Assembly: GCA_947179485.1 (NCBI GenBank)
Contig: OX359246.1
Coordinates: 16,368,001-16,432,000 of the forward strand
DNA: 64,000 nt
From: Allacma fusca
Lineage: Eukaryota > Arthropoda > Collembola > Symphypleona > Sminthuridae
Reading direction: 5' to 3'
A program made the position numbers and the translations under genes. This document shows, one piece after another, positions 1 to 12,053 of this stretch (position 1 is its first letter; every line of letters begins with the position of its first letter). Below the pieces are notes generated by a model. It searched no databases. It saw only the letters and a program-made list of their open reading frames with translations, and was not told where the DNA came from.

Positions 1-209
1 GGTTATCGAAAATGGAAAACTTCCCATCAAATTCTAGATTTTTCCCGGAATCCTTCACCTTTTCCAATTCCCATTGCATCCCGACTAGTTTGGTCCAATT
101 GGAACTATGGGTTGGGAGGGTCATTCCAGAGGAACTTGTGAAGCTAACGCTGAGATTACAACAAATGATGAACTTATGCTTCTTTAAATTATGCTCCGTT
201 GTTCCTTAC

Positions 210-349
210 TTCCTCTCCCTGGAATGCTTCAAGAATATTCTGAGTGTTGAGCATTCCTTCATGCAAGCATTTTTCTACAATGGATTCCTCCACGAAAATT
301 TCTGTCCTCAACAAATTATCATGAATAACCGGAGAGCCAATAGGCGGAA
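210..349 (-). CDS. Possible internal exon of an unidentified gene running off the left edge
   Basis: On the minus strand a good acceptor (CTTCCCAG, AG at 351-350) is followed by an open stretch of 140 nt. It reads PPIGSPVIHDNLLRTEIF and then a Glu-rich helix-like segment ending FQGEE, and it stops at a strong donor (GTAAGG at 209-204). The composition looks coding, more so than the plus-strand frame over the same bases. A further open segment below it (about 16-100, minus) could be the last exon. I do not recognise the protein. The splice sites and composition are seen; that this is a gene is inference. Confidence 0.2.
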
Positions 350-1457
350 CTGGGAAGTTAAGATTTCAAAAGGGGGGTGTGAGTTTGTTTGCAAGGAGCC
401 CATTCCAAGGTTCTAATTTGAAGTTACTAAATAAATCGTTTTGAAAGAAATGACACTGAAAGATTTTGAAGTTACTATACTTTGATATATTTCAAAGGAA
501 TAATTTACTGCGTACTATTTAATTACGGCACAAGTGTTTATTACTTGACTCACACGTCCAATGTCCATTTAATTCAATTGCATAAATTATATCACAGGGG
601 TCCTTGTAAAAGCTTTGGTTTGCAAAATAATTCCATGTGTACATAGACAGTTTTTCTATCTCAAACAAATTGTTTTCTTTCATTTTCAAAATTCCACTTA
701 AAAATAATACATGCACAGCCAAAGCTTTGCATAATAAACATCTGGAAATGTTTCTGTGCTTGCATATGAATTAAAGTTCATGATACTGTCATAAAACCCT
801 TATCAGAAAATCCTTACATCAGAGGTCCAGTTTACAGATGGTTCCCATGATATTTCTTATGTTCAAGATACACTAACAATTCAAGTAACAATAATGCTGA
901 ACAAGGTGTTAAGGAAATCTCTATGTACATATATCATGTGCATTTAAATGCTATTCTGCGGAAACATGAAAATTTTAAAGACCTTACTTTGCTTTCAGTC
1001 AACTCTGCATTGCAAAGTGTCATCTCACACAATAAAATGGTGAGTTCCTAAAAGCCTTACGTGCATTTATCAGTAGATACTTTTAGATAACGATATATAA
1101 ATTTTTTTTCACACAAAAAAACAACAGCTTGCCAAAGGTTAGGAAACTGATATTGAAGCAAGACATTGCAAAATGATTACGATGGGAAACTATTTTTGGG
1201 GTGCTTCAACTTTTCAACTTCCAACTCATCCTCAAATATTTTCAGTGAGCTGACTGACAGGGAAGAGAGAACTTCAAAGTGGACTGCTCTACAAGTGACA
1301 AATTTTAAAGACGGATTTTTATAATTTAATTCTAGAAAATTTCTAAGATCTTGTTGCGCTTAAACAATAATTTATTTCAACTGTCAAAATAATTAGGGAG
1401 GAGGAAGAAATTAAATAATAGGAATTAAATAAATTTCCAGAAATTTTATTGGGAAAA
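350..1457. other. Intergenic, no gene seen
   Basis: This is AT-rich sequence with no convincing exon on either strand. It should hold the promoter and 5' leader of the plus-strand gene starting at 1458, but I see no clear TATA box. Confidence 0.4.
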
Positions 1458-2734
1458 ATGGGTGTCCTAAAACAGAAGCTCGTCAGTTTTTGTGTCCTGT
1501 TAATCCACATGTACATTGTGACCGTTGAGAGTTACCCTCATCACAATCTAGAAGGGTTCCACGACCTCCACGAAACGGACGTGAGTTTCGATCTGAACGA
1601 AGAAGAGTCTAAGATACTTTCCACAGCAATCCCTCCTCCAGAAGATCACTTCCTGCGTGGAAACCCGGAGGAATCCCGGACAGAAGAAACGACAATACCA
1701 AAGCCAGAGAATGATACCGAAAGTTACGAGGCCACAACAGAGCCTTTAGTAATCATTTCCCAGCGTTACCAAATCCAAGTGACGGACAAGAAAAGCCTCA
1801 CTAAACGGAACAATGATGAGAGGGGCGGGAAACTCAACCATCCTGAATCCGATGACGAAGAGTCAACGCCAGCTTACGGGGTACTAGAGAACGCATCGGT
1901 GTCCACATCGGAAGACGACCGGAAAAACACCACGGTTGCCTTTCAAAGCTGCGGTCATGAGGTTATGGAAACAGAAAAACCAATTTTAAAACATTCAGAA
2001 TTAGAAGACGGAGTCCTTCACGAAGCCAAACGAAATCCTTTGCCGGATTTTGAAGAAACAACTTTGAAGGATTTGGATGACCAAACTCTTACCACTTTGT
2101 CCAATTCCCATGAATCCAATGCCGTTCAATTGAAACAAGAGACCCCCACGGAGGCTTACACAGCACAGGAAACTCAAATCGTTGTTGAAGACACTCAGAA
2201 GCCCGAGATTCTGGAGAAGGATGAGACGAAGGCCGGAACAGATCTGGCGATTGTGATCAAACCCCCTTCCTTAATTGGTGGACATTTAAACCAATCAAAT
2301 GGGACGACGAGGGTTCACAGAGGAGAGCTCACAGCAACGGAGGCTACGGTTGAGGTTAACGCTTCTGCAGAGGTAAAATCTGAGGAAAGTGAGGCCGCGG
2401 ACATTGGATCCACAGATGAGCCAATCCCTGCTAGCCATGACGATGAGCCTCATAAAGAATTCGAGGATGAGCCCGTCCCAGCTGAGAGTTCTGAAGTCGA
2501 TGGGATGAAAGATGCGGAAGTTGGTAAGTTCTTTAAACATTTATAAAAATAAAGGAAATGATTTTTAAATTGGGTCTCGGGTTCATAGTCACAATTCCTT
2601 TGAGACCAAAAGCTGGGTGTCCTCAGAAACCTAAAAACAGTCGGACGGATTGGACAAAATTTGTAAAGAATTTACTTCCTAAAACATCACTGGATGTCGA
2701 GGCGTTCTTTTTGACTGCTATTAAGCTATTTTGA
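1458..2734 (+). CDS. Secreted acidic Thr/Glu/Asp-rich protein, two exons
   Basis: Exons 1458-2523 and 2589-2734 give 403 aa. I start at the ATG in AAAATGGG; a TTG nine bases upstream is in frame but unlikely. Residues 1-27 are a signal peptide (MGVLKQKLVSFCVLLIHMYI, then TVES). Most of the chain is low-complexity and very rich in Glu, Asp, Thr and Ser, with sequons such as NDT and NTT, as in extracellular mucin-like or matrix proteins. The frame stays open to 2546, but a consensus donor (GTAAGT at 2524) and an acceptor at 2588 remove a 65-nt intron and join the chain in phase to a basic tail (RPKAGCPQKPKNSRTDW) ending at a stop. The tail has a different composition from the acidic body. I recognise no family. 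Signal peptide and composition are seen; the extracellular role is inferred. Confidence 0.6.
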
Positions 2735-3643
2735 AATTTCATGGAAATTCCTATCCGTAAAATCAGAACTTTGGATATATCCATTTATTTTATTTAGATA
2801 TTAAATCCAGCTGACAGTTCATAGTGCACATGATGAGGCAATATAGAGAACAATACTTAAGGAAATAAAAGCAAGGTTATGTGAAATGATTCGCAGGGGA
2901 ATTTAATTTTACGTGGGTATTTTTTTGTCGAAATGTGAAATACAATCATTGCGAATACAGTCATATAGACTTGTCCTGAAAATGTACTCAGTAAATTCAC
3001 ATCTACGTGTCTACAGACTTACGAAGGTACATATGTTGTGCTGCAGCACTGTTGTTTATTTCCTGATTTATTGAACCACAACAATAATAATTCAATTTAT
3101 TATGTCTGAATCTAGCAACAAAACGAAATCATCCGTGGACTCACACTCAGAACAAAAATTAAAACTGCACTTCAAAAAATCAATCAATTTGAAGATGCAG
3201 AAAGTAAAAAAAATAGCATTTGGTTATTTTTATTTATTTTTGCATGCAAGAAAAACAAAACAAAATACAAATTTCCAATCCTTTTGCAACGATAGTTAGG
3301 TTTTGAGCTGTAGTGCACGTTTTTATTTATTGTAGGTAACTTTTGAGGCAATTAATACAAGTTTTTTATATAAAGAGCTATTTATTTCCCAGCTCCCAAG
3401 TATGTACTCTTCAAGCTAAACAGCATATTACATAGACAGAGTTTGCAATCACAGCGGAAGGACAACTCCCCTGATTTCTTGAGCTCCCCTAAATTCCTCA
3501 ATTTCCTGGAATTTCCAGGGAATTATCTGAAAAAAAAATTCTTTTCTGTAAAGACTGTGCCATATAAAATTTCCTGAGTACTCTGTAAATTTTTGTGCCG
3601 GACAGTTCATTACAGAAACCCTGTATCAGGAACTCCTTTTACA
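2735..3643. other. Intergenic, no gene seen
   Basis: AT-rich spacer. An AATAAA about 130 bases after the stop (near 2863) could be the polyadenylation signal of the acidic-protein gene. A short open frame at 3102-3299 is Lys/Ser-rich and has no coding support. Confidence 0.4.
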
Positions 3644-4511
3644 ATGACTAACATTAGAATATCTCTATTTACGTGTCTAATTTTGATTCTCCCATTTTTC
3701 GTTGTAACAGAATCTTTGCTCAAGCATGGGGCCACCTATTATTTTAGAAGTGTCGTGGAGGATGTGGTAAGAGAATTTCGGATATTGTAATATACAGAAG
3801 ATGCTTTTAGTATAGTTAACTATGAAAGATTTTTTGAGTTAAATGGTTTTGTCCCTCCAGTGCTTAACAGCTCACAAGCACAAGTTCATGAGCATTGGAA
3901 TACAACCTGGGTCCGTAACGGCAGAGGAATTTGAGCGTGCCGATAACCAGCTGTGGGATTTACTGAAGACACAAGCTAATGGTAGTAGTAATTTACGTTA
4001 TTTTATTTTAAATAATTATTTGACAAACAAATAAGTACAATGGCTCGAATACACTCCTGTTTTTCAGAGTTCTGGCTTGTAAATCACCAATACGGTCTGA
4101 GTGAAGTAGCAACTGTGAAAACGTCCACTCCATTTCCGTCCAAGAATTTCTTTAATATTCAACCCACTCACGATGGTCAGTTTCTGATGAGGAGCACGGT
4201 TAAAGGGGGATGTATTCAGTTTGAGGGGTAAGATGAGAATTTGCTTAAAAATTAATTAGATATTCAGACTTAAATTATTATCCGGAATTTTGTTGTTGTA
4301 AAATAATAATATTTACAAGTGTTAAACCTAAAATTATAATACCCCACACACTTACTATATTTTTTGAGGTTTTAATTTAAATTTTTACCGAAAAAATCTT
4401 TTTTTTTGTAGGAAGCACGAGAAAATCTCATTTGCCACTTGCAATGAAACACTCACGTCTCAACACTGGACTGCCGAGTTTTTGTATGAGGAAGAAAAGC
4501 TCCATTTATAA
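3644..4511 (+). CDS. Small secreted protein with a ricin-like QxW segment, four exons
   Basis: Exons 3644-3766, 3861-3981, 4068-4227 and 4412-4511 join in phase (0, 1, 2) to give 167 aa. Residues 1-24 form a signal peptide (MTNIRISLFTCLILILPF then FVVTES). The C-terminal half contains LMRSTVKGGCIQFEG, then FATCNETLTSQHW. Spacing of GxC, CN and Q-x-W resembles one repeat of a ricin-B type beta-trefoil lectin, but I see only one such repeat and the N-terminal half matches nothing I know. The next gene downstream is on the opposite strand, so the two converge. The exon structure is well supported by phase and splice sites; the lectin relation is a weak inference. Confidence 0.65.
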
Positions 4512-4747
4512 GCACTCGCAGTATGATGTGTACTCACAAATTATTTAGCCACTTCAATGGTATAGAGGCTTTCAGTATCTGTGGCCTTAATCATTTTACA
4601 AACGTTTCGACTAGTAATAAATCTAGCATTTCAAAACTATAAAATGTGTGTGAATGTTGAGAATGATAGGGAAAATTCTAGCTGTGTATTCCCATTAGAT
4701 CTTTATCAGGCTGAGTGACCTTAATGGATGGCAAACATTTATATTTC

Positions 4748-4772
4748 TGAGAGAAAGAGAGAGAGAGAAAAG
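4748..4772. repeat. (GA)n microsatellite
   Basis: A short purine run of GA and GAAA units lies between the two convergent genes. The rest of 4512-5157 is AT-rich 3' sequence of both genes with nothing else recognisable. Confidence 0.8.
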
Positions 4773-5157
4773 GAATAAAAAATATTTATTACTTTTACTT
4801 TATATCCCGCTCACAAATGTTCATTCCTATATTTACACGCCAATGTATACATATCTGACATAAATAACAATCATAAATTATTACTACTCTAGGAAGACAT
4901 TTTTATTCATATTTTATGGACCCTTCGGTATGATTTCAAACGCTGGATTTAAGTGGAGCCTTTAACATTGACCGATTCAATGGATTAAAAGTAACTTATG
5001 ACTTTACTGAGTCCATTAATTATTCAGTCATTTTGAAAAGCAACGGACAATACCTTTGGAACAACAAGCTTTAAACAATAATACAACAATTAATGTTTTA
5101 TATTAAAATTAATACAATTATTTATGTTTAGAAATTACAGCTTTTTAAACCAGAGCT

Positions 5158-6314
5158 TTAGTTTAAATTGTATTTCCCTTTTCGGTGTCTTCGGAAGAGC
5201 TTTAGAAATCCTTTCCCATTCTTCCTCTTCTCTTTGATGTCACCTTTTTGGGGAGCGGAGTCTCCATATGAAACCCCTTTAGTTGAAACAAACTTGCAAT
5301 TACCCTGCGAGTGAGTATTATGGAAATTGTCACCGTCCACTTGAATTTCCTTGGCCCCGGGGCACTCTAAGACATCCGTTTTGGGACCTGATCTGTAAGT
5401 AGAGCCGTAGGTTGAGGCATCCGAGTATCGTTTGGGAGATTCAGTATCGTAGTCCGTGCAAAGACTAACATCAATCCCGGTGTTAAGATAGGGGATTTCT
5501 GCACTGGTCCCAGCATTGTTCCCTTGGAAGGTTTCAAATGAGAGTGTGTTTGAGCTCATACTCAAAATATGGTTCTTCAATTCAGTAGTCTCTATACTCA
5601 GGTTCTCAACCAACTGCTGGAGTTTCTCATTCTCAGACCTATATTTTTCAGGGGGTGTTTATAATAATGCGTTTGATATTTGACGTTTTAAATAACACTA
5701 TATATAAGAAAAATTACAGCAGAGTGTGGTTTCTCTCGCTCAAAAATTTGTTCTCCATCACCAACGTATCCAGATCTGACGTCAGACTGTGGAGCGTTTC
5801 CTCCTGAACTGTCGTGAGTTCTTTTAATTCCAAGGCCATGGCATCCATTCGAAGATCTTTAACGTCTATGGGATCCTGCTGGTCATATAGGAAGGAGTCC
5901 AGGGTATCTTTTATGGATAGCTACATACAAGACCATAATTTGTTTAAATTATGTTTAAAAGAATTTTTGAAATCTATGAAAGTATAAATACATTTTTAAT
6001 ATAAATATATTTTTAGTTAACGGTCAAGTTCTTACATAATGAACGGGCGTTGATTCAAGTTGGGGACACGCAAACACCCTTGTCTCGAACAACTGGGAGG
6101 GAGTGCTACTGGATAGCTTAATGGAATTTAATGTTAACAGTTCGTTATTGAAACCAGACTCATCCACCAGTATGGAACTTCCCTGCGTAGGGTCTTTTGA
6201 CTGCGAAATATTCAAGAGGGACGTTTTCGTTAAATTCTGAAGCTGTTTCATACTTTCTTGGACGTGCTTCAGCATCTCTTGCGCCTTTACCGCTCGTTTC
6301 TCCTTCTCATCCAT
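5158..6314 (-). CDS. Coiled-coil protein of unknown function, three exons
   Basis: Minus-strand exons 6314-6036, 5920-5718 and 5638-5158 join in phase (0, then 2) to 320 aa. The start is the ATG in AAAATGG (MDEKEKRAVKAQEM); the frame is open further upstream but only from a GTG. Residues 1-35 and about 115-190 are predicted long amphipathic helices (VQEETLHSLTSDLDTLVMEN, and SENEKLQQLVENL), so the protein is probably a coiled-coil scaffold. The rest is Ser/Thr/Asn-rich and looks disordered. It ends in a basic cluster (KEKRKNGKGFLKLFRRHRKG) that could bind membrane or nucleic acid. No signal peptide or transmembrane segment is seen. I do not recognise the family. Confidence 0.55.
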
Positions 6315-7838
6315 TTTATTATCAGGAGGAAACTCAGAAAGCAGACAAGACACTCTACAGCGATTTATCGGAATCCCTAAACCACTGTGGATATAGGATG
6401 AAACCAGGACGTTAGGAACTTAGGAAGTAGAAGAGTAGCAACAAAAACAGCTTTGATTTGAACGGAGGAAATAACACGAAATTCTATGTCTCGCAGGAAG
6501 GAAGACAGACTTCACTTCACACAGGATCAATCTCCAAGAACCCCGAACAGGATTGTTGGCTGCTGAGACGATAAGAATTTTTTGCTAAAAATTACAGTTT
6601 TCTGTCAAGTTTTGAGAAAAATCATTAGGAATAACTCTTATCCAAAAGATTACAGAGTATTAAATTATTTTTAATTCAAACCTTTTTGGTGAAGAATAAT
6701 ATTTATAAATTATTAATTTTCAGAGTGAGAGAAATTTTGGCAGTATAATATATTATTATTGGTACGCGTTACGCTTGTTGTAAAATAAATTTTAGATGAA
6801 AATATTTATTTTGTAACAATAAAAATTATTCAGAATCATCATAGCTTCTGTTTCATTGTTATCCAATGGAGATGAAAACAAAATCGGATAAAAATGCATA
6901 GCTGGAGCAACCGGCTAACTGCTACTGTAGATTAATGGCCAGCACATTTTTACGTCAAGAGCAGGAGACACGAAATGACAGCTGTAAAAAATTATTGTGA
7001 TACAGTGAATTGACATGTGGATGAGAATGTTTTACCTATAAATCACATAGCAATCGGACCATTTGGGGTACGGTACTTACATTCTGGCACGATCAAAATA
7101 ATCCAATGATATTATGTTACTGTAGAGATTATTTTCGCTAACTGGTTGTACCACTCAATTATCCTTAATTATGTGCATAATGTCGTAGATAATGTCCCGG
7201 AACTCTGAGATGAGCTAAAATAACAATTTTAAAATATGAGCATAGCAGCATGTTGTGTATACGTGACACTAATACTGGGAAAATAAAACCGTTACTGATG
7301 TCTCATGACAACTTGTGACGATACATCTTCTAGCACTCAAAAGTAAGCCTAAATATAGTAACAAATGAGAAAAAACCGTAAAATTTTTAAACAGCAAAGT
7401 TGTATGTACATATAGTAATATGTATTTATTTATATCCTATATACATATATTTATACAGTAATAATTGTAATATCACGTAAGTAAGAATACGGACCATTGG
7501 CACACATATACGCAAATGCAAATACATATGTAAAATTACCAATATGGCCAGTATCCGCAACTCATTGTGAGTACAATTATTATTGCTAATAACCCTTACA
7601 ATGCACGAAGATAATCCGACCCATTTAAGTACTCTTTATCAGAATTAATTACGTGATAATACTATCATTACTTTTGTATCTATTGAGCAAGCAACCGTGT
7701 TGGATTTTCCAGTTCCAATAAATAGCAAACCCTGTCATAATTATCCTACACACACGTGTCCACAAACACACACTTATTTTCATTTAGTAATTATTTGAAT
7801 TCCCTCAAAAATTTTGTTCACAGGGTGTCCGGTCCATT
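6315..7838. other. Divergent intergenic region, no gene seen
   Basis: This spacer separates two divergently transcribed genes and should hold both promoters. It is AT-rich with no convincing exon. TTCACAG at about 7816-7822, just before the ligase start codon, may be an acceptor joining an upstream noncoding exon. Confidence 0.4.
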
Positions 7839-10584
7839 ATGTTTAAAGACGGGATCTTATACTCTTCATATAAAGATGATATCATTCCTGACATCGAGGA
7901 GAAAACAGCAGTGGAATTTCTGCTCAACAGTGTCTCAAAAGTGTGTAGCAAGGGCCAAGGGGGGAAATCATGGCTGGTCCGTATATTTTCCAAAAATTCC
8001 TGTCCTTGTACTATTTACTAATATCGCCAGAATATATCATAAAATATTTCACCAGGAAAATAACATTGATTGATGATATCACAGACAAATGTAGAGACCG
8101 GTGAATTATGCCGATTCGACCAAGTGGAGACCATCACCCGTCAAGTTGCCAGTGGGATGTTCAAACGAGGGATGAGATCTGGAGATGCGCTGCTTTACAG
8201 CGCCCATGAGCCAACTCGTCTTCACGCTTTCATCCTTGGAGTCTGGAGAGCCAATGGGGTGACAACAGCTGCTTACGCCGAAGAGTCTGCTGGTAATATA
8301 ATTCCCTCCAAAAAAAATTAGACTCACTCAAAATGTCCTCCTCAAAAATGCTATTATTTTTCCTAATTACCTCGAGCTTTGCTCATTCCTATTGGCTGCA
8401 GATCCTGGACACGTGATTGGCTACACAAAAAATTCCCTTATCTAAAGCTATCCAATGGAAGTTCCCGTTCGCCAATCATATATGATTGATCCTAAAAGAA
8501 ATAAAGATGGACTATTACAATAACTTAAATGTCTTTACCCTCAAAATATTGCTTTTTAGCTACACATGTGGCACTAATCCTCGAATCAAAAATTAAATGG
8601 GTCATTTGCGAGCCAGCAAAGGCGTCGGAGTTGCTCCCGCTCCTGAAAGAGCAGGTGTCCTGGCCCGTGGAAGTCATCTGCTTTGCCAACCCTCCAGAGG
8701 GCTGCACCTCCGCCAAGGATATCATGGAAGATGATGGTTTAGGTAAGTGTCCGTATATTATTGGATGTAGACTTACAGCCTGTACTTGGAGTGCTGTTCC
8801 CAAGTAATTGCATTTTTAATATTGATTTTTTAATGACAGCTTGCCCGGAATTTACCCGCAACGGGAATGACATCGCCGCTATCCTTCCCACCAGTGGAAC
8901 CACCGGAGCCAGCAAAGGGACATTGTTTTCTCAACAGACCCTTGCAAATATATTTAAAGCCTACGAAATGGGCTTTTATTACTGTGATCTGGATCGTACG
9001 ATCACAATGGGGAGGGCAACTCATATCTCCGGATTTTGTATTCCCTTCGGGATACTCCCAGCGGGGATGCAATTGTACTCAATTTCAGTGGTGACAAAAC
9101 AAAACATTTTGGAGTCTGTACAACGTTATAGGGTAATGGTTACTACTGTTTGAACTTCTATTGAACGGAATTAAGAGAATTATTTTGTTATGAAATTAAT
9201 TTTCAATATTTCAAAATTTCAAATATTTACAGCCTCAAGCATTTTTTGGCTTCCACAAATTCATCCTGTACTTAACTGAGCCTGAAGCTGAGCAATATGA
9301 CCTGAGCTCCATTGAAATTGTATCTACAGGGGGTTTCGTAATCACTCCGAGTTTCATTAAGATAATAAATTCGAAACTTGGGGTGGGTTTGATTAACGTG
9401 AGTGATGATTTTTGTTTAGTACTTGTTTAAACCTGTAATAATTAAAATTACAGGAAAATATTTTTGAAAATGTAATTCGTTCACCTCGTTTTTAAATTAC
9501 GCGCGGTTTTTTTTTTGTTGATAGGGTTATGCCATGACGGAGTGCCCCAGCTTGACATCGACGAGGGATTATGACCCAACTTTGAAGCACAAATTATGGG
9601 AAGGTAGAGAAGTTTGTGCTTAATGTTGTCTCAATTCAGGAAAATTGTATATAAGGATTTAATCTCATGAAACCTTTTCTTGTGATTAAAATTTTTACCA
9701 GATCACCCAGACTTTAGCGTGGGCAAGTTAGTCCCACGAACGATGCTCCAAGTCAGAGATCTAGATACGGGTGCTGCTTTGGGACCAAATCAGCATGGAG
9801 AGCTATTTTTTAAGAATAATCTCGTGTGCTCTGGATATTTAAACAAGCCTGAGGTAATTTGGTGAATTTTTAGTGGATACATCTGGAAGTTGACATTCTT
9901 GAAGAAACTAATTTTTGATTCTTAGGAGACCAAAAATGGATTTCCGGATGGTTGGGTTCAAACAGGTGATGTTGGTTATTTCGACGAGAACGGTTATGTC
10001 TTTGTCGTCGATAGAATCAAAGAAATGTTCAAATACATCACAAATCAGGTAATTTTAGCTGACAGGTTTGTCAATCTCTCGTTTCTATAAATGATTTTGA
10101 GGAATTATTTAGATTTTAGCGTTAGTTATCAGTATGTAATGTTTGGAATGATAGACTTTGAGAGTGTTGTTAAAAAAACTATCTGTATTTTTCCAAAAGA
10201 TATCTCCAAGTGAATTGGAAGGCGTAATTCAGCGTCATCCGGCAGTATCCAATGTTTGTGTAGTGGGTTTTGTCGATCCTGGAGGTGACACAGTTCCTCG
10301 AGCTTTTGTGACCCTAAAGGATCCTAATGCATCAGCAGACGAAATTCGGAGATTTGCTGATGGTACTTTGATCAATAATAAATTATTTTACTGATTTTTT
10401 GGGGATGGTAATGTGAGTTTACGTCTACACGGACGCTATTATAGGTCAAGTGGCTCCTTTCAAGAAGCTTCGGGGAGGATTAATAGTCATGCATGAGTTG
10501 CCGATCGGGAAGTCGGGGAAGTTCGATCGGAAAACTTTAAGCAAGATTCAAATTTCCATCCCTACCGAGTTGGAAAGAAGCTGA
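7839..10584 (+). CDS. Acyl-CoA ligase of the 4CL/luciferase-like ANL superfamily, ten exons
   Basis: Exons 7839-7976, 8085-8292, 8560-8742, 8840-9132, 9233-9397, 9525-9603, 9702-9853, 9926-10048, 10200-10362 and 10445-10584 give 547 aa, the usual family length. ANL enzymes make an acyl-adenylate from acid and ATP and then an acyl-CoA thioester. The core motifs are intact: P-loop [10 protein letters not shown] (194-203), GYAMTE (330-335), TGD (419-421), VDRIKEMFK with Arg436, and the C-terminal [10 protein letters not shown] with catalytic Lys527. No signal peptide is seen and the end (LERS) is not a canonical peroxisomal SKL, so a cytosolic place is possible. The first donor (GTCCGT) is the weakest splice site. 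Substrate cannot be told; insect 4CL-like proteins use fatty or aromatic acids. Confidence 0.88.
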
Positions 10585-12053
10585 AGTTGTGAACATTTTA
10601 CAAATTAATCAGTGATTTGCGTAATATGGATTACAATAATGTGGGATTACTGAAAACATATGCTGAGAGTAAAGCTAAATAAACCCTTTTGGAAAAATTT
10701 TACGGGCATAATTCTAACAACAGTAGTCCCGTGCGAAATATTTTTTGAAATTAATCTGTAACCCCTAATGCACAACTGGCCTCGTCGAGTATGAGTATAA
10801 AAATCTGTAAATTCCTTAAAAAGGTGAGTAAAATCCGAAATTCTCCAAACTGCTGGTGGACTGGTTATTTTTGCCCCGAAAATATAGTCTCAGTATATCT
10901 AAGGTTTTAATTTTCCTATGGTTGCATAATCAATAAACTTTCTTGTAATTTCCGGAGGAATAGAGTCCGTATTAAAATCCTAGAAAACAGCATGTTTTCT
11001 ACTCTAGAGCCAACGTTTAGACTGGAAATCGGAAATATTTGTACATACATTCATATTTTTGAATACCTCTCCAAAATTTAACGGCAAAAGGGCAATTTTT
11101 GTTGTTCAGAATTAAATTCTTTTAAAAGGCGCCGTCACTGCAATTAACACCGCAGATGTCAAATAAAGAGATTGACATTATAACCAAAAATTATTCCCGA
11201 AATATTTCCCGAGCTTTTCGAATGTCATCTAAAATTTGAACACAGTCGACATGAATTTTTTTTAAATATTTGAATTATTTAAAAACTGCCATGAGAAAAT
11301 TAGGAGATCAGAAACCTTCATCCTCAGATTCACTCTTGAAACTGAATCTCTTCCAACCTTACTTCCTTTATATGCTTTATGTTTACAGTTCTCAACATAG
11401 TTTTAGAGGTAGTTCCCGGGAAGCCCATAAAATTTACTAGAAACAAGCGTCAAACGTCATTCTTGGAAAATTTCTTTGTGGGAATGAACAACTACTGTTG
11501 AATTCAAATTCGTTAAAAAATTGTCAGTCTGTTTAGACGTAACAATTACAGACAGGTGAATGAGCATATACTCCTAACTTGTACCTTTACATTTTAAACG
11601 CTCAATCCTGTTTCATGCATTTATAATATCCTTTACAGCGTGCAAACATTGCAAACGAGGTTGATTGCTATTAGTTCCTCAGAAGTGTTCATGAATCACA
11701 TCACGTACACAGTAAATCGTAAAAATCCATTCATACTTTAAACATATTTAGTAACAAATAGGAAACATGCATGAGCAGTTCATATATTTACATATTTGCA
11801 AATATAATAAGCAGTCCAACAATAATTATTATTCTCATTTTCCATATAATTTACTGACGGATGACAAACGCTTGTATTTGTATATGTCCAGCTGCTTGTA
11901 CTCTAATCAAGTCTCATCAACAGCATGTGGGATAATTCTTTCACTTACAACAACAGAGACGATAAGATTAGATCCGCGGCCTTTTGCCTACAGTTGCTGT
12001 CTCTCCCATTCAACACTCATTAGACCTTAGCTCACAGTTACAAAATTGCTAAA
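10585..12053. other. Intergenic, no gene seen
   Basis: AAATAAACC near 10677 is a likely polyadenylation signal for the ligase. The remainder is AT-rich with no exon I can support. Its right end should contain the esterase promoter. Confidence 0.4.

Noticed and set aside
12-416. 134-aa plus-strand open frame at the left edge
   Set aside because: Composition is poor, and a minus-strand exon with good splice sites explains the same bases better.
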